Part shown: positions 48,860-61,900 of the stretch, in pieces | How the letters are laid out: each line of letters starts with the position of its first letter | How positions within the stretch are numbered: position 1 is the stretch's first letter | Assembly: GCA_002633005.1 (NCBI GenBank) | Contig: NMRA01000775.1 | Span: 69,532-133,531 of the forward strand | Direction of reading: 5' to 3' | Length of the DNA: 64,000 nt | DNA from: Phoronis australis | Taxonomy: Eukaryota > Phoronida > Phoronidae | Program-made: the position numbers and the translations under genes | The notes under the pieces: model-generated | Seen by the model: only the letters and a program-made list of their open reading frames with translations | Databases searched by the model: none | What the model was told of the DNA's origin: nothing

Positions 48860-49830
48860 ACGGAAGCAGACGACAAAAGACACAAAAGAAATAGAAAGGC
48901 CACTAGAGGGCGTACGTAGGTCAAATCCATCTGAGACATGGCTATTGTTGTTGTTTACATGGTATTAGCTGACACCTAAAATGTCATGAACATCTGTCAA
49001 CTGAATTTGGTATATATCAAGGCAAACCCAAAGAAAAAATTACCACTAGATGATTGAAGTAGTTGAATATGCCCCAATATCGACGTCAGTTGTACTCTTC
49101 TCAATAGATATGTATGACACATTTCATGACTATCCTCCAAGGAACATGTATTGAGCTTCAGACAAAAAATAAAATAGCCAGAAAAGGGCGCCACATCAGT
49201 CATACCTGTTCAAAATTCTTCGTCAGCCATACTCTTCTAAGTAGGACCAAAGAGAGTTGGAAAACGAGATGCAGACAACAAAAAGATTAAAAAATAACAG
49301 AAATGGCCACCAGATGGCACACAATCTATTGAACCAATCCAAAACTGGAAAGGTGATATCGTCTCTTCAATAGAAGCCTATTTGCAATGTTTCATGAAAG
49401 TCTGCCTAGAACTCTGAAATAACAGTGAAAACTGACTGTAAAAGTATTTGCCACTGTGGCACAGTGGTAGCCGTATCTGCCTGAAAACCGTTGCCATCCA
49501 TTGTCACTTTCATTGAAACATACTTGCAAAATTTAAAAAAGTGGTCAGTCTTTAAAATCAGCATCAGCTGTTTTCTCCCAATAGAAACACGTCCTAGAGT
49601 GGTTTGCAGACAGAGAGGCAGATGCCAAAAAACATACTAGGAAACAGTAAAACCAACACTAAGTGGAGCTGAATATATCGAATCCATCCGGAGATGGAAA
49701 AATGGCATCTCCTTAACAGAAACCTATACGCAAAAATATGTCACGGAACTTCAAAGATACAAAACAAAATTAAAATTGGCACTTGGGGGCGCACTGGCAG
49801 TTGGATACATCCGAAAATTTGCTCAAGACA
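48860..49830. repeat. Dispersed repeat family downstream of MOV10
   Basis: Diverged units share GGCC(A/C)CTAGAGGGCG / GGCCACCAGATGGC blocks, GAAGCCTATTTGC, and CACTTGGGGGCGCAC. It belongs to the same family as 19630-20240. One segment (49448-49480, GTGGCACAGTGGTAGCCG) resembles a tRNA A-box region, suggesting a SINE component. Confidence 0.45.
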
Positions 49831-49988
49831 CCCCATTCATGATAGATCTTCAAACTTTGACCTAAAAACAACAAGGAATGTTGGGAGAAACAGCAGCAGA
49901 CGATGAACAAGGATGAGGGCATATGCACTTCTAAAATGTATTTGAGTGCACACCAGGTACAAAATGCGACACCCAAGGGCCCGGATGT

Positions 49989-52900
49989 TTAAAGATCATG
50001 GCGCCACTGTGGCTCCTCCTGGTGTGTGACATCGCTGATGTCCAGCCCACTCATCTTTTTAACGGCTTCTTCAACCAACGTCTCTGTAATGAGATAAACA
50101 GAGGGATAACCACTGGAAAGTCTGAAGATCTCTGATGCATGTTGCCAAGCGAATTTAGAAGTAATCTGGTGCAAGTTCAAAGAAATAGTAAATAAGGCAT
50201 CAGAAGACCAGGTTTGCGCAATAATAGTACAGGCAACAATACTGGGCACAAAGACGTCTGTCAGCGGCACCACCTAGATAGTCTAATTAGTACTTAGAGA
50301 ATATAATTATACCTTCTTCATTAAGGCCAGCATCATTTAACCTCCCAGTGATGTCATCCACTAAATCTTCGTCAGTTGTAAAATCACACCCAGTGTACCC
50401 ACCATGCTTTGTGCAGTACTCAATCAACCTGGGAATATGTAAGAGATTAATGTCACTGCTAGTCACGCGACCACTGGAACATGCCACTGATAGTCACGAC
50501 CATTGGAACATGCCACTGATAGTCACGACCATTGGAACATGCCACTGATAGTCACGACCATTGGAACATGCCACTGATAGTCACATGACCACTGGAACAT
50601 GCCACTGATAGTCACACGACCACTGGAACATGCCACTGATAGTCACGTGACCACTGGAACATGCCACTGATAGTCACATGACCACTGGAACATGCCACTG
50701 ACAGTCACATGACCACTGGAACATGCCACTGATAGTCACATGACCACTGGAACATGCCACTGATAGTCACATGACCACTGGAACATGCCACTGATAGTCA
50801 CATGACCACTGGAACATGCTACTGATGGTCACATGACTACTGGAACATGCCACTGATACTCAAGTTTTCAGATGAAAAACTGCGTTGACTTGAACACTTA
50901 TAGTTTTGTAGAGCATGTCGACCAAGCCAGATAAACCGGGTCCAAATGCTACTTTAAGGTTAGATAGGACCTTACCAACATGTCTGTACATTTAGGCAAA
51001 CATTTACCAAACTATTTGACTCTGGAAAGTGTATATTTTCTGAAAGTAGAAATTTGATTTTGACTTTATCTGCCAGTAATTAGGTCACGTAACATTGGCT
51101 GTTTTTTAGGAAAATTTAGCGTGTACTCTACGTGTTCAAAATAAAAATAAAATTGCTCACTGACAAACTTGTTTTCATTTTAAACGTGATAATGATCCAT
51201 CTGAAGAAATCGTTTAAATTTCTCCAGTGTCAAGTGGTCACCATGACCACTGGTTCTATCCACATTCCATTCTCACTAGGGGGCTATGGTCATTATAGGA
51301 ATGACTCAATTTACTTGGTCTGTAAGTCTGTAGTGAGGGTAATTACTGTTTCTCATTAGATCATATCTATATAGAAGGCTTGTCAGCCAACCATACAAAT
51401 CTCTAATCACGATAGAAGCTGGGTCTGAAAGAATGGGGATAGAATTGTTGAAAAAAAGGGTACAATCACGACATGTTAAAGTGGATCTTGCACTCACTAG
51501 TTCCTTATCGCTATGATTGCTTGGTCAAATAGTTAGAAATACAACATAAAGCGATGATGCGAATATGAACAAGGTTGAAAATTACCAAATGTTTTAAAGA
51601 ACGAGTTTTGTGTTGAAAATGATCTGCCGTAAATCACTCAACCGTGTCCAGAAAGTAGCGCGATGTGTTGTTCCCCAACAACACTGAATGATGCGGGTTT
51701 TATGAGCCCCTAAGGTACATAACTGGTGCAAAAGTCACCTACTTGTAGAACTTTTCGTTTTCACATTTACAAGCTGTCCGTTATTACAACTTGCACTTTG
51801 TTTAGCACAGATGATGTTCAAATAGCATTGCCGCTTAATTCCTGCTAATACAAAATATTACAGTTGGGAGCATGCAAATGCATGTCTTTAAGTCATACCA
51901 ATATCTTACCTTCTCCAGTGATAGTCATGAGCGAGAATGTACGGATTTCCTATCACAATGAGGAGAGCTTTAGCCCGCGTAATGGCCACATTGAACCTCT
52001 GTAACAATATCAAACAATTTCAAGAATGTGCAAGTCTAAACACAAAACAGAAAAGATGACAGCTGTTATTCAGTGGTTGGGAGTGGACCTGCTGACTCAG
52101 AAAGGTGAGCCTGGCAGTTTTTTTGGTTGATGGATCTTGCCCAAATACCACTGAGGCAGCTATTGGGAGCTGTCTGTGAAATGGGATTTGATTCGAGGCC
52201 CTCTTGTTCCAAAGCTTTTAAAACTACACCATGGACGCATCCCAACACCAGAAATCACTAAAATGGGGTCTAAAATCCTGAGCAAAATCTCATAGGACAC
52301 GTTGCCATGGTTACGCCAGTGCTCTCCACAACCTGTTTTGACCCATCACTGCATCGAATTATGTTGTGATGAGTTCAGCTTACTTGCGTCGAATTTGAAA
52401 ACCTATGAAACAAGCGTAATATATTGGGAGATTAGTTATTTCTTGGGCAAATTAGGACATTTTTGGACTTTTGGTACCTGCCTAACGCTCTCATTCCAAT
52501 ACTTAATACACAAACCCCCCATCATATGCACATCAGCATTCGAACATGCACGTGAATTTTGATCTTTCAGTCGACTCTGAAATTTTTGCAGTAAAGTACA
52601 CTTTACACTTGTCTCACCTTGGGGTTTTTCAGGAATCCAATACTAAAGTCAACATCAAAGCTCAGGTATTTGGGATTGGACCGTACTGTAGACACTATGA
52701 TGACACGCCTCTCCTGTCCTTGAAACTCCTCAACTGAACCAACTGTGATCTCATTCAGGTGGTTCTTCTTCAACAAAGTTTTTATTTTCTGAACCTGAAA
52801 GTGCAAACCAGGCGTAATTCAATGGGACTGATGTGACATTATCATTTAGGAGTGATCATGAACAAGTTTCCATTCCTTATATCGCACAGTACAGGGCGTC

Positions 52901-55900
52901 GTACTTACACCTCAAATGGCAATTACAATAATTGCACTGTATTATTGGTTCAAGTTCACCAAGACCAAATTTAAGAAAATTAATAGTCTTGCACTTCCTT
53001 GACATTTTTAACTTCTGAAGCATTGTGCGATTAGTTTTAGTTCTCCAACACTGAGTCAATTGTTTGCCATTCCTGTGCATAAAGAAGATGTTACGGCTCA
53101 CATGCCTACTTTCACAGCATGGCTTAGCCATCGAATTGGCCCGCGCACGCAGTCTGATCTACGGGAACTGAATTTGAACCCCTAACATGTACTAAAGTGT
53201 GGGTACATTTTAGGACAACCTCTTGAAACTTTTAACGTTCTACTATTGAGTGACTCTTTTCTGCAACAAGAACCTGGGAAAAAATCTCAGCCACATTGAA
53301 TCAAAACTTTACCTCGAACATGCATTCACAATTCAGTGCTTATCTACATGAACTGCAAAAACTTTGATGTGACTATGAACCCGAGTTCTGTCCAAAAAGT
53401 AAAACATTTCACTTAGAATATCAACTGCATCTGCTATAGAATTGGTTTCAGCTTGTTTCTAATTCTGATGACAAGCAATCTCTGGGTTTACAAAGAAATG
53501 ACAGTTGTCGATTTCTTGAAACCATGTGCTGTAGACAAAATGACGTGCTGGGACAAGCCAACCAGACCAGACAGTAGAGGTTAATATTAACCAATAACGA
53601 AACGTCAGCTCTTTCAAAGCCCAGACACCATCTTCAATTTCACATATTGGGAAAAAGTTGAGACCAATTTCGTAACAGTATGTGGTCTAGATGAAAAGCT
53701 GGTCGTGAAGGAAGGTAGGTTTAGACTGAGGCAATTAAGTTGTCAACATTATCACATCTATGGCACGCAGTCAAAATCTTAGATAGCTACATTGACTCGT
53801 GGCTNTGAACTGCAAAAACTTTGATATGACTATGAACCAGGATTCTGTCCAAAAAGTAAAACATTTCACTTAGAATATCAACTGCATCTGCTATAGAATT
53901 GGTTTCAGCTTGTTTCTAATTCAGATGACAAGCAATCTCTGGGTTTACAAAGAAATGACAGTTGTCGATTTCTTGAAACCATGTGCTGTAGACAAAATGA
54001 TGTGCTGGGACAAGCCAACCAGACCAGACAGTAGAGGTTAATATTAACCAATAACGAAACGTCAGCTCTTTCAAAGCCCAGACACCATCTTCAATTTCAC
54101 ATATTGGGAAAAAGTTGAGACCAATTTCGTAACAGTATGTGGTCTAGATGAAAAGCTGGTCCTGAAGGAAGGTAGGTTTAGACTGAGGCAATTAAGTTGT
54201 CAACATTATCACATCTATGGCACGCAGTCAAAATCTTAGATAGCTACATTGACTCGTGGCTCAAGCTATTTTGACAGATGACCAACAACAACTGTGAAAC
54301 CATTGTTACCTGTTTCCTGTAAGGGGTGATAACTCCAATTTCACTCAGTGGAATTTTGACTTTTGCCTCCTTGATCTTTTGAATGTAACCCAGAGCAATG
54401 GCTGCCTCCTCCGGGTTGAAGAAAGAAGGACTGTTCGCCTCTCGCATGTCATTGCCAGTGACGCCATGGAAAATCAATGGGAAGCCTTTCTTTGGCAGCT
54501 CTTCCCATCGACAGAATGATTCCCGAATTAGGATATCTGCATGGGCTTCTAGTTCTCCTTTGTAGAACAACTCGTTGGGCAAGGCAAGAATATCGGGATG
54601 TGACCGATAGTTTCTGACAAGTTTTGTCAGCACTTTGGGATTGTAGAAGTGATTGTTCCTGATTTCTTTTGGAATGTTGCCAGCTGGCAGTTGGCGGGTG
54701 TTACTTTTCTGACTTTTGCGCCCATCATGTACGGGGCTGGAATCTTCTGCGTTATTGGATTCTTCATTGTCTGGGTCACTATAGCGAGAATAGACTTCGC
54801 ATTGCGTCATAAATCGTTCCAGCAGTGACATATCTACAACAAAGAATACAGTTTCTTTCTACTTGCACCAAGTCATTCATTAAGTACTTGATAGTTGACT
54901 TATGACCTATCAAGTCAACAATTCAATATTCTGAATAAGGCTACATCTGAACACAACAAAACAAAAATGAAATCTAAGTAACAGACAGTATTAACAGGAA
55001 GCAGTAAAATGGCAGCAAAGAAAACCATAAAAGTCTGCATTCTAAAAATCAGTACAATATTATTTAATAATGACACTTCAAGAATACTCCAACAGGGTCT
55101 GAGAAAAAACCTACACATAACACTTCTAATTCTGTTGACATTTTGTCGACCTTTCTTAAAAATTAATTAAAAAAAAAACAAAAAAACAATATTAATTAAG
55201 CGAGCTATTTTTTGTCCTTTTTCACATTCCAAGATGATATTTGCCAACTTTTTTGAGTCAGGTAATGAAACGTCATTTACTCCTGAATAACCACGCATTA
55301 ACAATCTCATGAGAGATTTCAAAGCAATTTGTCCACCTCTATCAAAAATTAAAAATCCTAATTGTGATACTGATTATGGAGTCTGTATTCTAACCATAGT
55401 ATTAAACACAGTGAAATTTCACTTTATAGCTCCAAGTATTAAGAAAATCGTCCTGCAGATGTCAACAGAATTGTTGACAGGAGTTGATTTCCGTTGAGAC
55501 ATAAGCAATTAATTTTTAATCATAAGAAATCAGTCAATTATTTTTTCCACTTGTGTCCAACATAATATAACAAAAACTATCCAAATTGAATCTTCACTGC
55601 TATACTCATAGGGTCATTCATAAACATGTCACTTTGTGATAAAAGTCTGACCAAGACAACTCTATTCCTCACCCAGACCATGCTTCAGCACGAAAGGGGA
55701 GCGCAGGATCGGACCCAGCTGCTTTGGATCCCCCGCAAGCACAATCTGTCCCCCATTAGCCAGAGGGGTGTCAGCCTCTAGGATGCCAGCTATGGCAATT
55801 AGGGCCTCAGGCTCCACCGCTTGGCCGCACTCGTCAATAAAAATGTGGGTGAAATGTCCCTGAGGAAAGTTGGCCGAGGCCAGTCTGTAAATAAAAATCA

Positions 55901-58900
55901 TCTCGATTAGCTGCCTAATGTTGAATTCTTAATAACCAATTAGTGCTTTGGTGTTAAAAACAATACCACTTTCAACTATACAATCCTTACTTATTGCCCG
56001 GATGAGTCAGCAACTTGAGTCACAGACAATGCATATAGGTGGCAGCACATGAATGTTACAATACATATAGAAATCCATGTGAAGGGAAATGTTCGCATGC
56101 CTTGGTTTGCACGTCAACTGCACACAATAGAAATAAACTGGAACAGCCATTGTCAAACTGTCCAGATATAATTCATTGTACTCTTGACTCATGACAAACT
56201 TGTATATAGCAAATCGAACTTTCTTTTTAAGTTCTGTCTGATAACTGATCACTATTCTAGTTTCTGAAAATAATCTAAGAATCCTTTGGACATTTTGCAA
56301 CTAAATATTCTCCACTATTGTCACATTTTATTGTAACTTACATAGAAAACAAATTAACTCAATATTTATAAATTATTAATTTTTTGAAACACACAGAGTA
56401 TATGCCACATGACGAATGTATAAAACCAACCTTCCAGATGTCACTAGCGTGCAGACGATGATGTCAAACTTTGACAGATCCTGTTTGGAGGGGTAGAAGT
56501 AATTACCTCTATTCTTATCGTAGTTGGAAATTTCCTACAAACAAGTCACAATATTTACAGACTGAATCAACTTACAAACAGGTGAATATATGTGTGACCT
56601 AAAAAGGCTTTAACTTTATGTCACGATTTGGCTCACCTCCCCATGTGGCTCACCTCCCCATGTGGCTCACCTCCCCATGTGGCTCACCTCCCCATGTGGC
56701 TCACCTCCCCATGTGGCTCACCTCCCCATGTGGCTCACCTCCCCATGTGGCTCACCTCCCTAGTATGTGGCTTACCTCCCTGTGTGGCGTCTCAAAAATA
56801 GCTCATTCCAATGAAACTTTGAATTACTTTGACTTACCTATGGTTGGGAATTGCGTTGGAATCGCATCACTTTTGTATCAACTGATATTGAAAAGCATGA
56901 TTTTCAACAAACAAATCAGAAGTTGAATTAACAAAAACAAAAGATATTTAGATTGTTTAGATTGTGCTTTGAATATTTCTATCATTGATAAATCTGGATG
57001 TAATAGCTGTTAACATTGTTTTGGAATCAGGTGAAATGTATCTTTTTGTGTTTCTTGCTCAAAATACCTACTGAAGTTACGCAATTAATGGCAGATTGAT
57101 ATCAAGACAAGAAGTCCTAAAACCTTTCCAACTTCAGAATGTTTTAAATGCAGACTCAGCAACAAAGGTTCATACTATTAAATCTTTTCGACAGGCTTTC
57201 TCTCTTACTTTCTTAGAAATTCTTTTGAAGTGACAGGAGTTTCTGAGTGTGTTCAAGGTCCAGAGTTAGTTGTAATTTCTGACATCTAATATACAGTGAA
57301 AATTATTAATCTTTTAAGGACATACTAAGAGCTATATTTCATCTGCGTCACACGTAGTACCGAGAGTCGATCTTGCGGCAAACAGCAGGATGGCATCAAA
57401 ATAGGCACAATGTCCATCGAACTTACATGTGATTAAGAAAATGCGTCACACACAAACAACAGCCGTAACATCTACTGAAAACAACTGGCAGCTCGTTAGA
57501 TTTTACATTGCTCACTGGAAGTGGCCCAAAAACCAAGTCACATGGCAACTTTCAACAAACCTGAACTTTTTCAGGAACAGTTGACCAATGGCGAGATTTA
57601 GCGTTCAGTCGCATGATTCTGCTCTTGTCGATGTGTTCCAGCAGACGGAGGGCAAGAAGGTCAGCTGCACTATTAGACGGAGCGCAGGCAAGGATATGTG
57701 TGCCACTGATACACTTGCACACCTGAAGAGGGTGTTACAAGACAATTAGTCACAGATACATGATTCACGAAGCCTCGAGTTCAGCTTTAGTAATATAATG
57801 TACAAAATAATACATGGCAAGTTACATCGGACGTCTAATAGCTCGAACTGAAGACAGAAAACTGACAATTAAATTGAATTTTTAGGAAACTTTAGACACA
57901 CACACACACACACACACACACCACACCACACCACACCACACCACACCACACCACACACCACACCACACCACACACACACTTTGTGATGCACAAAATCAAA
58001 ACACCTGTTTCATGGCTTCCACCAGTGTGATTGTCTTTCCAGTTCCTGGAGGACCAAAGATCAAATATGGCGAAGGTCGGGACGAACCAGCAAGAATATG
58101 GCGGACTGCAAGAGCTTGTTCTGTATTTCTCTCCACAAGACGATTGTAAAACCTAGTCGGCAAGGATATAAGTTGCTAATTTAATAAATGCGAATGAACT
58201 GCAAATTTAGAAATGTGGTCACTTTACAAATCACATGATGAATTAATTAGCACCCCATTTAGAAATAGCACATTCGTGTTTTCTAAATTAATCATACCGT
58301 GTTTTATTTTCCATGATATTTCCAACAAAAAGCTCCCATTTCCACCTAGGTTATTTTCTCACATGCACGGCTTGGAATGACCAATTTCAAAAAAGAAGAA
58401 ATTTTCCAGGTCATGTATCATTCCACAAATAAATGGGATTGTGCAAAAGAAATACTCTTGTATTGTAAAATGTATTTAATTACTGAAATAAATGTTTCTG
58501 CATGAATAAAGTCAAAATAATGATAAAAATGATACAAGAAAGAGGAAACTGGAAATCAAATAAGGGCAGTTCCAGTAAAATCCGTGTGGGAGGGGGGGAC
58601 GGCAGTAGAAATAAAAAATCATGGGTGGTGGTCTTCAGAAAAAAACTCAAATTATGGGTGGTCGTACCTGTAAGAAGTGATGAATTAAAAATGGGTGATA
58701 TTTTTTAACCTGTTAATGTTGACAGGTTGGTTTCTTCAACTGATATTGCCAGTTCACTAAGCCATTAATCAAGTCATGGGCAACTTGATTTGAGCCAACT
58801 GTTTGTCTGCAGTCCTATTGAATTGAAAAGTTATGCAACACTAAACTGGTGTTAATACGTATAAGAAAATTGATGATTTTTAAATAAAAAGTATGAGGAG

Positions 58901-61900
58901 TAAGATAAACAAGTTCCAATATTCACTTGACATAGAAGTATAAAAGAGTTCGTGGAGACAGTTTGAGATTAATAGATCCTTATAATTGAAAAAATGTTCA
59001 TTGAAATTATAGACACAAGGTGAACAGAAAAACCTGGTGGCTGCCAAAAGTATTGCTCACAGGCTACTTTTAAATTAGTTTTTGACAATATTGGATAAGA
59101 CAACTAGTTCTTGTCTGTCAATCATCTACGTTACTTCTTAACAGGTCCTCCTGGAGGCAATTTGTTTGCAAGTGTTGGATTTTATATTTTAACCTATTAA
59201 AAATAATTAAAAAGTTATGGGTCATGGGTTGGAGAAATAAATGAAAAATATGGGCGGTGGGTACGAAATAAAAGTGCCTTCCCCCCATACAGATTTTGCT
59301 GGAACAGCCCTAAGAGGAAATCAAAACCAAAAAAGAGGAAATCCTCTTAAAAGATGAAAATTCCAAGCCCTGCGCTTGCCACGGATAACTGAATGCATGG
59401 ATTCCACATGTTACCTACAATGCAGCAATTTTTTATTGAAAATTTCCACAACTTCCACATAATTAAGTCTGTCTTCTTGTTCATTTTACACGTCAAGTAT
59501 TCCATGGAAATTTTTTTGTCACTTTTCATATTTTCACGAGCCATATTTACAAAAATCCCGTGTACAGTTTCAACTCCAGAAGAAACTGGTTTCCAAGATC
59601 AGATAACAACATACTTGTCTGTTGTGAAGCGCTCTCTAGTGGTCTTTTATAACAGTTAGAGTTCACAAGTCATAAATCGATTATACACTCTGGTTATGTG
59701 CCTTAGTCAACAAAACAGAAAAGATAACATCATTTTGGCTATTATTAAATATTTGTTACAACTAAATTTTCAAGGAGAATTCAATTATTCATTTCAGTCT
59801 GTACTTCATGGCCCTGAAATCATTGCTCATGTGTTAATTGCCCTGCCCCACAACAAAAAAGTTATGATCATAGTTCCTGATAACAACATGTGTACAAAAC
59901 TATTGCCCAAGTATTCACAGTCGCGGTACGGGACAAGTTTGTAATGACATTTCAAATATTTTGTATCCTATTTATTATTTATTGTAGTGCCTTTTGCTAT
60001 AACAATGAAATATTGAATTATACCATAGGCCAAATTCAGGCCAACCAGATAAAAGCATCACCCAATTGCAAATAAAAATTATGCTTTACACTAAACTAAG
60101 AGAAATCAGTCGCAAAAAAACTAAATAGTACCATGTCACCCATGACATGAACCATGGCCATGAAACCATCACTACAGGTGATTAGATTAGCTCAGTACAG
60201 AATTGGACTGAACACTTTAATATGGCACATTACCCCAGTTTCCATTTCGATTTTCTAAAAAAATGTTTTAGGAGTGTGCCAGAGTATTCCAGAACCTTTT
60301 CCAAATTGATTTACTCGAAGCCATTATCTTCACGTAAATGTTTTGTCTGCCAATTTTTCAATAATCATCAGACTTCTGTGCTTCTCAGAGATAATAACAG
60401 TGAGTCAAGTCTCATACCTTGCTGACACCTTTTGGACTTTTCTGAGAACTCATCCCATAACCACCATTTTCATAATAAATGGTGATGAAGGTCGAATACA
60501 TGCCAAGATTATACCAGAAAATACCATTTCCTCGCCACGGCGGCCATTCTTACTTATGGTGAATTCCGTTATCTCTCAGCCATCATAATGGAGAACTTCC
60601 CTTTCGCTAAGCCACTACGACAGCGGAATTGAACCACTAATAATTTTCGTCCTGCTCTTTGGCAACAGTTCATGTACAGCCACCACAGACATAAGGCAAA
60701 TGATGCTAAATCCTTTACTTTAATGGTTCAACCATACCTAGTCAGTAATCATTGGGCATGACTTCAAATTTACTGCCTTATGCTAAACTCACTTAATACT
60801 CAGTGTTGTTAGCTCAAAAAAGACAGTCAGATAGTTAATAGAAGAAATGCATTCAGGTAACACCTCACACTGTTGTGTGAATAATAGTCCACCAGTAACG
60901 AATTTGGCAGGTTCACACAGTCATTTCATAATTAGCATAAAAGACCTACACAATTCGCTCCTCCAAGTGCCTAAGAAGACCCCAGGTAGAAGTTGTTTCA
61001 AGGGTCGGGAACAAGAACCTATCGAGAGAATTTTCTTGACATAACTCAACGGCTCGATGCTGTGACCTGATAGTGGCACGGTTGTAGGTGAACCGAACAT
61101 GAAACTTCATGTTTGTCACAAACTCACTCATAAGCCTGAAATAAATCCAAAACAAGCTTAAGGATAACGTATACACAAAATATATTTCCAAAATATGGTA
61201 AGTGATAAAATTGTGATGGTGTTTTTGGCGTAATTGTCGGCACAAGAGTAAAAAAAATGGAGCAATAACCCTCTTTTCCCACCAAACAAATGGTTTACAC
61301 CATTAAACTGTTCTCTAGCTGTTCTTTACTCAGATTAGAAGTAATGTCTTTGCTTGTTTTACAGAAGTTAATGTCTTTGCTTGTCTGACATTAGAAGCAA
61401 TGACTTTGCTTGTCTGACATTAGAAGCAATGACTTCGCTTGTCTGACATTAGAAGCCATGTCTCTACTTGTCCAACATTAGAAGCAATGTCTTTGCTTAT
61501 CTGACACCACAGTGAGTCATAGCCTGAGACCAGGGGACTGTTTCATTCAAACCGACTTGAGACAGAAATTAGGTCATACTCTCCCAATTTACAAATACAA
61601 ATTTAGTCATATACACATTAGCACATCACTGCCTCTAGTGATTTGTACCAATTGTCTCTCAGTAAGTAATAGTTACGCTCCAACTTTACAATTTCCAAAT
61701 AAAGGTTTCATCATCTCATTACTAGCATATCACTGGCTGAAAATAATTTGTGCAAATTGTCTCATTGTGGGTATATTCTCAGATACTTTACTCTTTTACT
61801 AACATTGAGTTTCAGAGGTTATTTCTATCTGACGTCTTAAGTCACTTTTCTTGGAACATCGTAGACTCGGAACATGAAACTAACAGTGGGCTCAGGCCAA

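Noticed and set aside
50456-50870. CRISPR-like array (31-bp repeats)
   Set aside because: The units are directly adjacent with no unique spacers, and the setting is an intron of an animal gene, so it is a minisatellite.
56618-56926. 102-residue open frame with [17 protein letters not shown] repeats
   Set aside because: It is a read-through of a 17-bp minisatellite inside a MOV10 intron.
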